A program made the translations under genes and the position numbers. From Euwallacea fornicatus (lineage: Eukaryota; Arthropoda; Insecta; Coleoptera; Curculionidae), in assembly GCF_040115645.1 (NCBI RefSeq), contig NC_089547.1, forward strand, positions 1,302,001 through 1,366,000: a DNA stretch of 64,000 bases. The letters run 5' to 3'. The notes under the pieces are model-generated. The model saw only the letters and a list, made by a program, of their open reading frames with translations, was not told the origin of the DNA and did no database searches. Shown here piece after piece: positions 11,901 through 24,899 of the stretch (position 1 is its first letter; each line of letters opens with the position of its first letter).

Positions 11901-14900
11901 CCTCAGCGATATGCTGAACAGCTACCTGAGAATATCAATATACAGGCTATTACTCGACATTCAATATTGTTCGATGTGGAACTGTAAGAACGCCTAGATT
12001 GGAAATGCAAGAAATGGCCTATACCTCGAGACTGAGTGCCTTTCAGCCCTCAGCTATTAGCTGTCTTCCCGAACCCCCGGTAATGGAAACAAATTATTGT
12101 TAAATAGTTTCGTTCTCAGAATCTGCACTATAAGTAGTGTTAACGATCTCCATTAACACATCGCTCGGCAATCCAATTATGACTGAATTTGGGCACAATG
12201 CTCCCCAAATTACCCCACCCAAGCCCCAACTTGCATATTCATGAACTGGAGATGATCCCGGGCTCCCGGTTAGTTAGCGAGTTAATTTCCCTTGTGCAAC
12301 AGATTTTGCCGCCCGACTGGATCATTTTCCAGTTTAAAGCTGTTCATGCGGTAAAGAAAGTTATTTCGCGTTGTTAATTCCGAAATTTGGGGGGCCATTT
12401 TACCACCCGCGTTTTAATTTCCCGCATTCCCCCACAAACTTGAATCTGGTACGGCAATATGAATTTTCAACGGCGGAGCAGTAAAACCTCGAAACAGGTT
12501 GTATTGTGTGTATATCGTTATATGACGGTAGGTTTTCTATCTAAATTCGAAATCTCGGGGAATTACGTAAAACAAAGGCGCAACACATGGACGGCGTTAT
12601 CTGCAAGTTAACGACTTGACGTAGAGCCAAAGAAGAAGCCGCATCAGACGTATAGCTGATTGACCCTTGTGAACTTGGCCTAACGATAAACGCGTGCCCA
12701 GGCAATTAAATTTTTGAATTAGGGAAAAGACCCAGAGACCACGAATTCAGGACTACGTTCGAAGATTCTCTCACAGGAGGAGGAATTTTTCACATACTCA
12801 TTTGACTGCTGTAGGCTCAGGAAGAAACCCTTCGGAACGCATCCGCTTCTTCACGTGTTACTTAAGGGGTGTGTTAGCCCTGAAGGAGCCTAAGACTCCG
12901 AGGATAGGAGCAAACTTGTTTCGTTGCAGATAAAAAGCCAAAGGGGTCTTCGGCTCCCGAATCTCTGTTGAGCGGTGGTGCGACTTTTACCCAATGAAGA
13001 ATCCGATTGACACATGTCCTCTGAACTTGAAACCCAGTTAAGTTTGCTTGACTAAATCATTTTCTGTTTACCTCACCTAGTATCACCGGAGGTGACAAAG
13101 ACATTTACATCTTCACCAGATTCTCACCATTTTCTTTGATTTTCACACACATTCTCGTATTACTCAGGCTCCCCTTTTTCGTATTTTTACCTTTTAAATT
13201 GATTGACAAACACTGTCTTGACCGACAGATCGGTCAATTTGCAGAATGGTTATTTGACCGGCATTAGGATAGATAAATCTGCGTTCAAGATGGGCTTTTA
13301 ATGAGCATCGAAATGCGTAACTTTTTGCTAGTTTAACCGAATTTGTACCTGACACCCATTTGGAGTTTCCATTGGTGATCATTGATAATAATTTGTAGCT
13401 TTCAATAGGAGGATTCCGATTTTTAGCCGGATCGACGACTGATCCACAAACCAACCGATCAACTCACCGTTCAATCGACCAACTGTCCGACCTGTGGAAA
13501 CTGTTATGAAATTGATTGTTGTCCTCCTAGAGGTTTGCAATAAGTTGATCATTATCAAAATGTAGGTTGTTCAGGTTGGTTCAGACTATTTGGATCAGAA
13601 AATAATATGGTTTTCGCAATGATGCTGGTGCTTTTTCAGTGAGTAAAGGTCTCTTGAAGCAGTAGGTGAGTTAATGGAACTTTCCATAAAAGGCGAATTA
13701 ATAAAAAATCATGGCCCCGATCGAAAAAATTATTTTGCTGATGACCGCTGACACATGAAACGTCGGATTTACCTTTCGGCTCGTGTTACGGCTGAGAGAG
13801 AAGTGAAAATGATTTTGCTCCCATTAAGTCAGGAGGTACTAAAATCGATTCAGCCGAATTTTCCATTTTTTCTTATGTCCCTTCTAGTAATAGAAATCTT
13901 AGAAGTGTAACGAGTTTTTCTTCAAAGGACACATACATATAACGATACGTTCCCGCACCACGTAGAACTTAACGCAGTTTTCTGTTAACGGGAATGAGTA
14001 GTTGCTACAACGGCGTTGTTAAAAGACACGTAAATCGTTGCCAGATGGAATGAAGAAAAAGTTCTTTGTTGCCTCTTAAAGTAATTAGACCTTTATGGGG
14101 AGCTCCAATTAACCGATACCAAGACCACTTATCACCCGCGCCATGGTACTGGCAGTACTCAGCAGGGCCGCCGCAACCAAAGGTTGGCAATAACTCTCCG
14201 GTTCGGGTTGCGAAGGCAGCATATCGAGGGCTTCATCTCGCCTTTGTTTCCCTGTCAACATAATTTTTGTCCCGAATGCATAAACAAAATATTTATATTG
14301 TCGCGATTCGAGTCCGAATGCTTTTTTATCTCTTATTTTCCGAGAATTAAATTTTTTTCATCGGTGCACACCGTCGTCGGCCATTGAATAATAAAACATC
14401 CAGAGTCGTGATTGGGTCATTGTGGCGATAAATTATTTTCGGACATGAGTCCCGTTCTGACTCGAGACTGTTTCGCGAGAATTATGGCTCCTATAAAACA
14501 ATATTCATAATTATTTTCTTGCGCTGCTTGAAGGAAATCCCCTTCCCGACTCCTCTGGGTGCCTACAAAAAGTCGTACATTGAAAACTCAAAATTGCTCT
14601 GGAAAACTTGGGGAAGTGGGGGGGTGGGGACGGGGGGGGGGGCTATTAGCTTCCATACATATGCATAACAATATCGAAATGTCTGTATCTCTAATTGACA
14701 AAGGCCTAAGCCCTTTGACGCGCACCACAGGGTAATTATGTATGTAAAAGGGCGCCGTTGTCTGATTTGCATGAACTTTGAACGATGATTCGCCACGAAA
14801 TATGATTGAGCAGCCCTTTAGGTAATTACTATGAGCTCCTAATTTTACCCTTGTTCACTAATATCACTCGCACGAGGGCAAAATAACCGTTTTAATTGCG

Positions 14901-15285
14901 CTCGGCAAGAGCTAGATGTCCATTAATGCATATCTGACGTACGTACGTATACACACGCCCCGGGGATTTTTCCTGACGTATCCCATTTCCAGGATAAATG
15001 AGAAAATCGACATCCAGATATGGTCAACTGAAACCGTATCTATATGCATATATGGAGTGCCCGCTCGCGTTCGCAAATGGAAAATGGCTTTTCTTTGACA
15101 CCTTCGGAATTAGATTTTTTCCAGAAAAAGACGAGGAACAAAACCCTGACGACCTGGAGGCGAAGAATAAACTGGAATTTTTTGAGACGCCATTGTCCCC
15201 TAAAACAGGCGAGCTTGCTGCCCAAGACTTCGGTAATAAGCGTTCCCCATCTCTTAGAGGAGGCTAATTAAATTGGAAATACGTA
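8951..15285. other. Long non-coding stretch, unique-looking
   Basis: No gene, transposase remnant or long inverted repeat was recognised. Points worth noting are a GC-richer unique section at 11150-11400 (ATGGCCCGGCACCGG and GGGCCCATTTGCAT within it), a 7-bp-stem hairpin TGACCGA/TCGGTCA at 13219-13236, and an 11-G run at 14632-14642. Open frames are all under 90 codons and overlap on both strands. Confidence 0.45.
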
Positions 15286-16590
15286 CAGGGTGGGCAAAGT
15301 TCGAGACGTATCATTGTGATCTCGGAGACTATAGAGATCCCTTAAATTGCGGCAAATTTGCACAATCTAGTGCCCAAGAAAAGCCCATTCCGAAATCGGA
15401 AAAGTTCCGAATAGTTCCGGAGACATCCCGGAAAACCCGAAATTTCACCAGCATCAACTTATATTTTTAAATGCGGACCGGAATTTTTTGTCTTGTTTTT
15501 CATTACCTTTTGCCTTTCTAACGACAATGACTTATAACAACCACTGAAAAAGTAGTAGATAGGATGAAAACACCTTATGCAGTGCATGTATCCATCATTC
15601 TCCCACGTATCGTTTTAGCATTTGTCTTCGTTGCAGATTCTTCTGTTCGCGTAATATATTGATGACTTTAATCAATTTTAATATATGAAATAAATAACAT
15701 AAATTTTTTTTATAAAGTATAACAAATAGATAGAATTTATGAGTATTAAAAAATTAATATCGGAACATCCAGATGGCTATAGATTGAGTTTATACTACTT
15801 TTTTTTTTTAATAAGTAAACAATTTTCAAATTGTCGTTCTATCAAATCTACTCAGTAAATTGTAAAGTTGATATAAATTATTATTAAAGTAAAATAAAAT
15901 GTTATAGGTATTTTTCTTAAAACTAATCGAGAGATATGAAATCGCAATACACCGTTGCATGTAGTTTTGAATCGGCTTTAATTTAAGGTGTTGCTTGAAC
16001 CATGTTTCAATTTTTTAAATCAAAAATTTTGTGCTACCGATGACGTATGCAACATTAAAAAAAAACAAACGTCAAAAGATGGTATTTTTTGTCCTATTTA
16101 ATGTTGCTTTTGAATTTAAAAAAAAAAACTATTGAAGAGTTAACAAGGTGAAGGGGGGGGGGGAAGATATAACAATTGAGGGTTGCACAGTAATAGAAAT
16201 AATCATTTCTCTTCAAGGCGCCGTTTGCAACAATAAAAAACTTTAAAAGTGGTATTAAAAATTATTTAACCTGGAATGATGATTACTCAAAAGGGTCTAT
16301 TTTTCATAAATTAGTGTAAATTAATATCCTAAAGGATTTCCAAAAAAGTGGTAACAGTGAAATGATATTTGTTTTGATAAATCTCTTCAAATCAAGTCAG
16401 GAAAATATTTAAATGATAGAGCAAAATTTAAGTTTTTTCTGGATATTTCCGGAAGTATTCGGATTTTTTCAGGGTTCGAAGTGGCATTTTTTGGGCACCA
16501 ATTTGGGCAACTTTGTTCTACTTTAAGCGACCTTGTATCTCTTAGAGTTTCCGCGATACCAATGATACGCCTCGAATTTGGACTGCCCTG
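15286..16590. mobile_element. Inverted-repeat DNA element, 1,305 bp, non-autonomous
   Basis: The left end reads CAGGGTGGGCAAAGTTCGAG. The reverse complement of the right end reads CAGGGCAGTCCAAATTCGAG. Both continue into ACGTATCATTG/GCGTATCATTG and then, further in, matching TCCGAAT and TTCCGGA blocks, giving arms of about 190 bp. TA precedes the left end (15284-15285). The right flank is TT, so one base of the target copy has changed or the end is off by a base. The interior is very A+T-rich with an 11-G run at 16153-16163 and no transposase reading frame. Confidence 0.85.
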
Positions 16591-18454
16591 TTCGGTGTGG
16601 AAATCTTCTTCAGCCTACTCCCTTTTGCGCATGTCAAGGAGAAGTGAGGAAGTTAAAAAAAATGCTTTTAAAATCGATCAATTTAATTAAAATCTTCAGT
16701 GTTTGTAACAATATTGCGGAGCATTTTTTAGCAGAGCGGTCCAGCCCTACTTGGAGCGAACTCGAGTCGCTCTGTTCCAATTCCATACTTTTCCAAACAT
16801 TTTCACCGTCATTCTATATGGGCCAACCTGTACAATAAAATGGGTGGGTGCTTCGTGCTTCAACATTTTAGATGGCTCATAAGACAGGTCTACAATAATC
16901 GATTTTCTGCTTTGTGTTGTTGTTGTGATAAGATAAGTAAAACAAGATTTACGAGACTCAAATGCCGTATAACAAAAATTAACATTCCGTAACAAAAAAC
17001 CCGAAAATTCGACGGGAAATGGGCTTTTAGTTCCAATTAATTTTAGACAATCGTCACCCTCGTTCGTGGTGCGTGAAAACGCTTTCGATCGAAAAGAGAG
17101 ATAAGCAAAAAGACACGCTCTTTTAGGTACTGAAGAGACATTCGGACAGTCAGAAGCCATTTTATTTGTCGTCGAAAATGTCCCTGTAAATAGGCATTTT
17201 AACTAGTTTAAACAGCTGTTTTACTTTGCATAATCTATCCATTAATCTAATCAATTAATTGGGTGCGTCCGGTCTTTTGACTGCGATACGGTAATCTTAT
17301 TCATGTAAGCGTCTCCTATAGCTGTCAGCGGCCGATATGCTTTATTTAACACTTACATAGATAATCGATTTGCAAGTCACCTTTTTGTCCCACTAAATTA
17401 CCGTTTAAACCGTTTTGTTATAAGCACCGATAAAGTTCTAGGCCAATTGGTGTATGCAGGGTTCAACCGGGGGTCATTCCTCGTTGGACATTACTATTAC
17501 AGTCCGGCCATCGCATTTACAAGTAAAAAACATAAAGCCCAATGGCACCTGCCTCTTAAAATGCCTGGGCCTCGTCAAACATTTGATCTCAACTCATAAA
17601 CATTTTCGTTTTTAATGTTACCTAACTGCGTTCCTGAATTAGACAGTACGGATCTCCTTCCTGCGATTACACCCTTAGATTGACCAGTTTCAGACGAAAT
17701 AATTTTGCACTGATAACGAGATTTTTTTTACTTGATAGCGGACACAGGTATGTGAATAACACAAAAATATTGTGAACAGCGAATTCACGTACAGGCCTGC
17801 GAAAAAATTGTAAGACGTGAGGTCAGTCTTCACCTCTGAAGAAATATCACCTCGTAGCTATGAGCAAGTACTTAGCGTGGCTGAAACTGTAGGCCAAAAC
17901 AAGTAATCTCCTTTCCATATTTGACCAAAATATTTGAAAACGGGGAAACTCTTAAATTTTAACACGCGGTTGTTAACTAGGTAACGTAGCATTTGCGTAC
18001 GCACTACGTTTATATGAACTTATTTTTCCCTCTTGAATAATCCCCACTTGAATAATGACTGTGTAGGGCAAAAAACCCATTTTTCCAATTTCGACAAATA
18101 AAGTGATGTAATAAAGTCGACCTTACGCATTTGAAACCTCATGCGACAATGGTTATTGTTAGTTCTGCGGATACGAAGTGGAAGTTGAATGAGTTAAAGT
18201 TTTTGCCCTTTGCTACTGCTTTCTTCGTAACACATATAAATTAGAAACATCGTAAGATAACAACAAAGACATTTATGCAAAACTGATACTCTCGTTGAAC
18301 ACAAATTCTTATAAATTTGCGTATTTTCGATGGTCTAGAAGAAGAGAATGTAACACTGTTTCTTGCAGTTTTGTGCCCTTTTTGGCCAATTTGGCACTAA
18401 TCCATTGTGGCGGAGTCGGAGAAAGTCGTATTCCATGCCATATTCCGACCTATA
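16591..18454. other. Non-coding stretch with one solitary transposon end
   Basis: On the minus strand a typical terminus, TACAGGTTGGCCCATATAG, starts near 16833 and points left. No partner was found. A 137-codon minus frame at 16747-17160 begins upstream of this terminus, and its C-terminal end is read through it, so I do not take it for a gene. Nothing else was recognised. Confidence 0.45.
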
Positions 18455-18710
18455 TAGGGTGTTTTTTAAATCTATCGCGCAACTTTAAACCTTGGAGTAA
18501 AATACGAAAAAAAATTGGTTTGAGCGTGTCTCCATTTCCGAAATACTGGGTGTCTAAGTATTAAAAAAGGTGTTTTTCATTATTTAAAAAGATTCTTACG
18601 CGAATTTAAGGCTTTTTTTTGTTTCACCCCAACATTGCTCGTTTTTAAGACATATCAAAGTTCGTCCAGAAATTTCAGGCAAGGGCATGACGAAGCCCCT
18701 CTGCCAAAAT
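18455..18710 (+). repeat. Dispersed repeat, copy 1 (partner at 24115)
   Basis: After TATA the sequence begins GGGTGTTTTTTAAATC and shares ordered blocks with 24115-24310: a GCGC-plus-TTTAA block just inside the end, an A-rich GATTCTTACGCG/AATCTTATGCG block, and TCAAAGTTCGTC/TCAAGATTCATC followed by AGAAATTTCAGG/AGAAGTTTCGGG. It is an old copy of a TA-flanked transposon-like family. Its far end is not identifiable. Confidence 0.6.
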
Positions 18711-20289
18711 TCTACGAAGAAACGTGGAACAGTCCGAGTTTTGATAAGATTTTCTCGTCTACAAATCCATTATAAACACACCGGGATTTCAACGAAGAAC
18801 GCATATTTTACAGGTATTACATGAGACAACTCCAAAGACTTGAAATTGTATGCATCTCTCACGTTTTTTTCCGCTTCCCAACCGCATTTTCGTCAGACGA
18901 CACGGTATGAAAATAAAATCAAACTGTCATCTGAATCATCCCATAACAGCCCTCATCCAAGAAAAAATCCGATGTCGGCCGAGCACCCCTTATGTATAAC
19001 AAAACAGACTTCCAGATCTCTTCAAAACTCTGAGGATTGAAGAAATGGTAAAATTTCCAACTTTTTTGGTTTGGAATTTAAAACAGTTTCTGGGCATGTT
19101 GGAAGAAATGTGACAGAAAAATAATCGACAAAGAAAGCTCCACGCATTATGATGTCTTTCACGATGAAGTCTCAATGTGGCCCTAAGGTTTAAAAAATCC
19201 CAAAAAATTTCTCTATCGAACGAAGAATTTTCTTTTCTTTTTTTTCTGAGCGGCATCTCGAAATTGGATGAAAATTCAGTAACTGAGTAAGAAACGTACA
19301 CATTTTTAGTAAGTTTCTCGGTATACAACACTCGAGCAGATAACGCAGCATAGGCAAATTCCAAACTGTATTCTCATAGAATTGTGAGGCACTATCCACA
19401 AACGTTTCGCTGATTCCTGTCTTTTCAGCGTTCGACGATTAGTAAATTTAATCCCACCAGATAAAAAAGATTAGGATTATACGGAGGTCTAGGGAAGGCT
19501 TCCATGCTGCAGACAGACCTAAAGTGCGATTTTAGGTTTTTAATTTTTTTCGAAAAAATCGAAATTTCAAAATTTTATTTTTTCCAAAAAACCGATATTT
19601 CTAAATTTAATTTTTTTTCTTGCCACCAAACAGCCACCCAACGTAACCACATGAATTTCAATAAATTCTCTTCAAAAAAGTCACCTCAAAAACACCTAAA
19701 AAAAGACCATTATCGCTTGGTACTTATGATCTTTATTTTTGACGTCAAGTAATTGAACGTTTTCAAGTAATTAGCGGAAACAATTAACCTCATTAATACA
19801 AAACATTAATATCGCGGGGGTCGAACACTTGTGTTGTATGTAGTTGTTTCGTGCCTGCACAGAGTGAACAAAGTAAAATTCTAAGATCAAGGCAATATCA
19901 ATTTGAGCGATTCAAGACCGCAAAGGTTAAGGCTAACATGGCTTCAATCCTTAACAAAAGGAAAATAAGTCGAGGCTTCGGGAAATAACGCTTTCGAATA
20001 TTTCGGCAATTGAATGGACTGTTGACCGAGTTGCGCCATATGTTTACGAAGCACCGTGTATATGCGCCAGCGCATAACCCGCTTCTTGCGCCTAATTTAG
20101 TTTCTAGACGCCGCTAATTGTTTACTACGTCCAGTTCTTCCATTTTACAGTTTTTGAAATAATAATTAAAAAAAAACACAATAAACTTTGCAGCAAATAA
20201 TGCCACGAATAAGGTGCATTCACATCCCTTCTCAAAAATTCAACATGCTCTCATCGAAATAGCGAATATAAAATAAAAACATAAGATAG
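18711..20289. other. Non-coding stretch
   Basis: No secure feature. On the minus strand near 19400-19500 a frame faintly resembles the SPDLxPxDFFLW region of mariner-like transposases, but the match needs an extra residue and is not called. The rest is A+T-rich. Confidence 0.4.
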
Positions 20290-20760
20290 GCAAAATTTAC
20301 AATCCCCTTCTGGAACCCCCTACCTCCCCCCCCCCCGCAACGTTAATGACCATTTTACTGCAATATTCCCCTACATCCCCCCCCCACGACAACTGACGGG
20401 TCATCCGAAACACCTGATGCTGACGAGCGGTCCACGACCGCACTCCCCCCCTTAGTTTACATATCGCCCTCCTCGTCACCCCCTGAAGTTGGACAACGCG
20501 AATAAGGAGGTTAAAAAGAACAAGTCGCCTCATCTCATCTCCATGGTAACGAGCTGGCCTCTCCTGCTTTGCATCGATCTTTAAAACTGTACGTGTGTGT
20601 CGAAATCGCCCCCCGCGGGGGGTCGGCGAGGGGCGGCCGTGCCACCTTCGCTATGCACGGAAGCGACACTTAATTTCGGGGGGTCTGGATGGGGAACGGG
20701 GGCCGCCGGCGAGGGACCGGGGGCGGCACATCGTTAGGCATGTGTGAGCGTGTGTCGGAT
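20290..20760. promoter_or_regulatory. GC-rich, C-tract and CpG-rich island
   Basis: This section changes sharply from its A+T-rich neighbours. It has runs of 7-11 C (for example 20326-20336), then many CpG dinucleotides and near-palindromic CCCCCCGCGGGGGG around 20612-20625. No coding signal or ribosomal RNA similarity could be confirmed. It may mark a promoter or a nucleosome-poor region. This is inference from composition only. Confidence 0.3.
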
Positions 20761-23700
20761 TGATTTGTGCGGGTATTTCGTAAGGAATTGGGGGAAACGT
20801 TTTTGTTTTTTAAGTTTTCCCGATACACCAAAAACATGCCATATTGTTTATTTACAAAAAAAAATAAATAACTATTGACATACGCTTACAAAAGACTTGC
20901 CGCAAGCGAGCGAGCAGTTTTGTTGCAAGTGATTTTATGACATATAAAACGTCGATTCCTGGAGTTCTTTATCCGGAAAATGCGCCATAAGGAAGTTTCA
21001 TTGATAAAAAGGAGAGTTCTTTTCGTATTGTTTCCACTCGTTATTGTTTAGTTTCTCTGATGTGAACCGATAAAGAACAAGGCTGCGGTCCCACTACGCA
21101 TCGGCCACTGTCCACAACGATGTCCCCTGTAACAAACCCTGGACCCAAGAACATTGCCTGGGCAAATATCACGGGTCATTACCTAGAAATTGGGGGGCAA
21201 GGCACTGGACGGACCTCTTAAAAAATATGTATTTACACTTTGAATACGGCCCAAGGGAGATAAATGGGGCTTGGGGTTGTTGTTGGATGGAGAATGTATG
21301 TCTAGGATGTTTAAAATGTGGACCTAAATTTGGGCCTGAACTGAGTCTGGAGGATTCCGCTTGCGTGACTTTAAGGTATGAGTGCCTACGGACATAAATA
21401 AATTGGACTTAGATAACACAGAAACAAAACATAAAAAAAATTTCCTATGGAAAAATGGATGTTAGAAAGCTGCAATTATTTCCCCGTTTAAGCGACTTTG
21501 AAACTCTGATGCTTCTGAACGAACGCATACAAAATTCACCCGTTGCAGATTTTCAACAAAGCTAGATACATCAAGCTAGAATCAGATGTAAACACGTAGG
21601 TTAACAAACTTCATGTTCCTAGACTCTTCCTACAATCATTTTCTAAAGTTTGACAGAATTATTAAGGTCGTAAACTCAGCACGTGTGTAGTAAAATTTGA
21701 CAGTTACTGAACTCTAACCTCTCTCATATGTCAAATTCGGCCTCAGTGACTGCCTACAACTTTTACACCGCATCTGCTTTTCGCGGAGAACCGAGACTTT
21801 TAATAAGTTGGAATAACATGTAAGTAGGGATTTGTATAGGGAATACAATCCCGAGATTCCAATCCCGATAATCCCCAGATTCCGAAGTAAATCTCGGTGT
21901 TTTTGGTTTTTACCAGAATCTTCTTCGGTCGATCTAAGATTTCCCTTTCTACCTTGACTTAGAAATCTTCTAGAGTGCTATTTTTTTCTTAATTTTCAGG
22001 GAATGTGTTAAAGTATATCAAAAACTAGAATAGTGCAACTGAAAAAAGTGAAATTGCGACACGACCGACAAAGACTTAACTCACTTGCTCTGGAAGGACA
22101 TTGCGAAGCATTGAATACCTATTATTTGCGTTCTTCGAGAAATCCCTCTTCTGGACCGAAAAAATTCCGAATTGTGACATTTTCCAAAATTTTCCACAAT
22201 ACCTCGTTGTGACAGATTTTTTCAGTGACGTCAACTGTTCGGCGTTTGTTGCGTTCAATAGTTCAATGCTAGAGAGTTTGAGCAGCCAAATGAATAAGAG
22301 TAAACAACAGAGAGCACCAACTTGTCTCAGACTCAAGAGACGAAGGGCCTTTTAATACTTGTTCAGTCTACTGTTTCAGCCGCTTCGAATGCAATTTTCA
22401 CACTCAATTGGCGTCTCTTTTTGTCAGACACTCCCGAACCTTTAATATATTCTGGAAAAAGTTTAATTTAACGCATAGCGACAGCCATAGGGGTTGAAAG
22501 AGCATTGACGTGCCGTTTAAGTTTGGTCTCGATTATGAAATATTAGCGTACTGTCCAACTGGTCCGATAAAGAAAAATATCTGGCCCATTAAGGCCCCAA
22601 TAATATTTTATGTGGCACTACGAACCCCTTCACAAAGAGAGCGAAAAAAAGGGAAAACCATTAAGGAATTACAAACAAAAAGAAATCCCCCATATACGTC
22701 CCGTATAAGTAATATAGATTCGCCGGGCCTGTTTTTCCTCGTTTTTTCTCAGAGATTAATATTTTCGGACACTGTTAATGTCCCGCGTCTCTGGTCATAT
22801 ATCACTCTATCCAATCTAGAGAGCGTTTTATGTTTCAAGCGCCCCCCTGCGCCCCAGCCACGTCTCTTGTTCCACTTAACCTCCGGGGTTGTTTTTAGAC
22901 TTTTCGAGAGGAATATAAACAACGGACGGACTTTCCCTCAGCGTCGTCTTAAAGAGGCCAACTCAATCAGTTAATGGTGGTACTTAAGTCGAAAATGTTT
23001 TTTTGGGCGCAGGAGCGTTTTCTGGGCTGAGAATAGTCGCAAACAAACTGCGCGGATGTTTCGGAATCGTCTTGATGTTCCGCCGATCTGCATAAGGGGC
23101 CACGGGTTTCGCAAAATAAAAGCTCGCTTTGTGTGGAATTTTGTAGGCCCAGTTTTTGAGATATTTACATTCGAGTCTCGAGTCACACACTCGTGCAATC
23201 AGTCGTCATCGACGGACGGAAAAATCCCAAAGGCTCAGCCCTCCCCAGCGAATTAAACCAATTTCAAATTCGATTTCGTTATACGCGGGCGAAAAGGGGA
23301 GGATTCTCGGGTTGATATAGCTATTTTTTAGCCCTTCATTCAAGAAATTCGAGCCTTCTTTCTAGATTAATCGTAGGGCTCCGCGGAACTGAGAAATGAA
23401 TCCGCTTCTACCATACACATATAGCGTCGTGACCACGTGATTATGTTGTTTTTAAAGCAATTTTGAGGGTCTCAATCGGCTTCTGTCAAATCGTGGGAAG
23501 CCCCGATATTGAGGGTGAGATATGGGGATTATAGAAAATTACGTAAGAATGAAAAATAGATCATCTGATCGGAGCGACGCAACTGTGACAAAATTTTAAT
23601 AATCTCGTGGGTAAGTACCCGAAGTAAGCCGGAAAGGAGTGAAAGGCTCGAAGGTCGATTTGGACTTAAAGTCGTAGAAAAATTTAATTTAAATTTTTCC

Positions 23701-24114
23701 TTTATGAACACATTTTATGCGAACAGCTCAGTTTCTTAATCATAAACCGAAATCATTCACTTGTGGAGCGTCACTCAATTGTATTCTTTCGTCATAATAA
23801 TCTGCTTTTTCGGTAACTAAAGAGTTTGAGGTAGAATATTTTTAATGAATTTTTCTGGTGGCTATTTTAAGGCGAATCACGAATAACCCATCTAATCGAT
23901 ATGCTATAGGTAACGATAGTTAAGCGGGTGGATCGGGGATTACCCGAATAAACAACTATGCCACCATCGAGACATAGATAGTCTAGGAAATAAGCGTTGA
24001 TCATCACGTAATGACACCCATTTGATTCAACAAAGTTCAAAACGATTAGTGTCATGATCAATAAGTAGGTATTTCGCAGTCCGAAATGAAATTCTTACTA
24101 TAGATGTTCTTCTA
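20761..24114. other. Non-coding stretch, no gene recognised
   Basis: No transposase or reverse transcriptase similarity and no long inverted repeat was found. A 154-codon plus frame at 22510-22974 shows no recognisable domain or repeat of codon constraint and is not called. Confidence 0.45.
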
Positions 24115-24546
24115 CAGGGTGTTTGCTAAGCATACTGCGCGAGTTTAAGGGATTGATCAGTCGGGCAAAATAGGAAAAAGGGCATAAGTTCGGGGTCGAT
24201 TCATTACTGATGTATGGAGTGTTGAAGTTTAGAGAAAAAAGTCAGATTCTTGCAATAAAAAATCTTATGCGTTTATCAAGATTCATCAAGAAGTTTCGGG
24301 GAAATGCCCGGATTGTACTCAAAAGTAGCAACGTCCAGTAAATGTTGGGAATTCCAGGTTATTTCGAACAGTGCAACTAAAAATTTAACTTTTCCGCCTT
24401 TTTATGTTTTTTCGTATGTCGCTTCATTTCCAAGTTTAAAATCGTTTAAAATGACTACCACCATCTACAACACATGAAACCAATCTTCCTTTACGCCACT
24501 GCCGAGCTCTTTCGAAAATACCAGGCCGCGTTTCTAAAACACCCTA
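24115..24546. mobile_element. Short TA-flanked element, 432 bp (repeat copy 2)
   Basis: The left end is TA|CAGGGTGTTT (24113 on), and the right end, read in reverse complement, is TA|TAGGGTGTTT (ending 24546). The inverted match is short, about ten bases, and the arms then diverge, so this is less certain than the foldback elements. The left half matches the dispersed repeat at 18455. There is no coding content. Confidence 0.5.
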
Positions 24547-24899
24547 TATAATAAATTCCACCCTCTGTCTGAGATACGTTTGATTAAAGTTGATTATTGG
24601 GGCGATTGCTGTACTACCATAGACGAGGCTAGTTCACGTGCCCATATGGGAAAATCTACAATAAATATCGTAGATTGTAAAAAAAAAATGCGTGAGTGAA
24701 ATTGAAGCGAAAGACTCCAAAAATGGCGAAAAATATGGTAAAACATTATATTATATCTTCAATTTCGACCCATAGATGTAAAATAGCAGAGCTGGAAGGT
24801 ATCTTGCCCAATAAAGCTGAAAGCAAACCAAAGAACTACTCTGATTGATTCGTCTGCAATGGCATCTCTGAAACTGCTAGAGATACGAAGTCGGTTAAA
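24547..24899. other. Non-coding, possibly the far 3' end of the retroelement
   Basis: Minus-strand sequence down to about 24780 has weak similarity to the region after the reverse transcriptase palm (LSALLGKIPSSS). This may extend the pseudogene at 24900, but frames are broken. Confidence 0.35.

Noticed and set aside
16747..17160. 137-codon minus frame
   Set aside because: Its C-terminal part is read through a transposon terminus (TACAGGTTGGCCCATATAG), and no domain is recognised in the rest.
18990..19500. Possible further mariner-like transposase remnant on the minus strand
   Set aside because: Only a vague SLDLR...FFIWW similarity that needs an inserted residue. The rest of the frame does not match.
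20600..20720. GC-rich section considered as ribosomal RNA or spacer
   Set aside because: No conserved rRNA core sequence was recognised.
22510..22974. 154-codon plus frame
   Set aside because: No recognised motif, no supporting splice or promoter context, and an unremarkable length for a 64-kb window.
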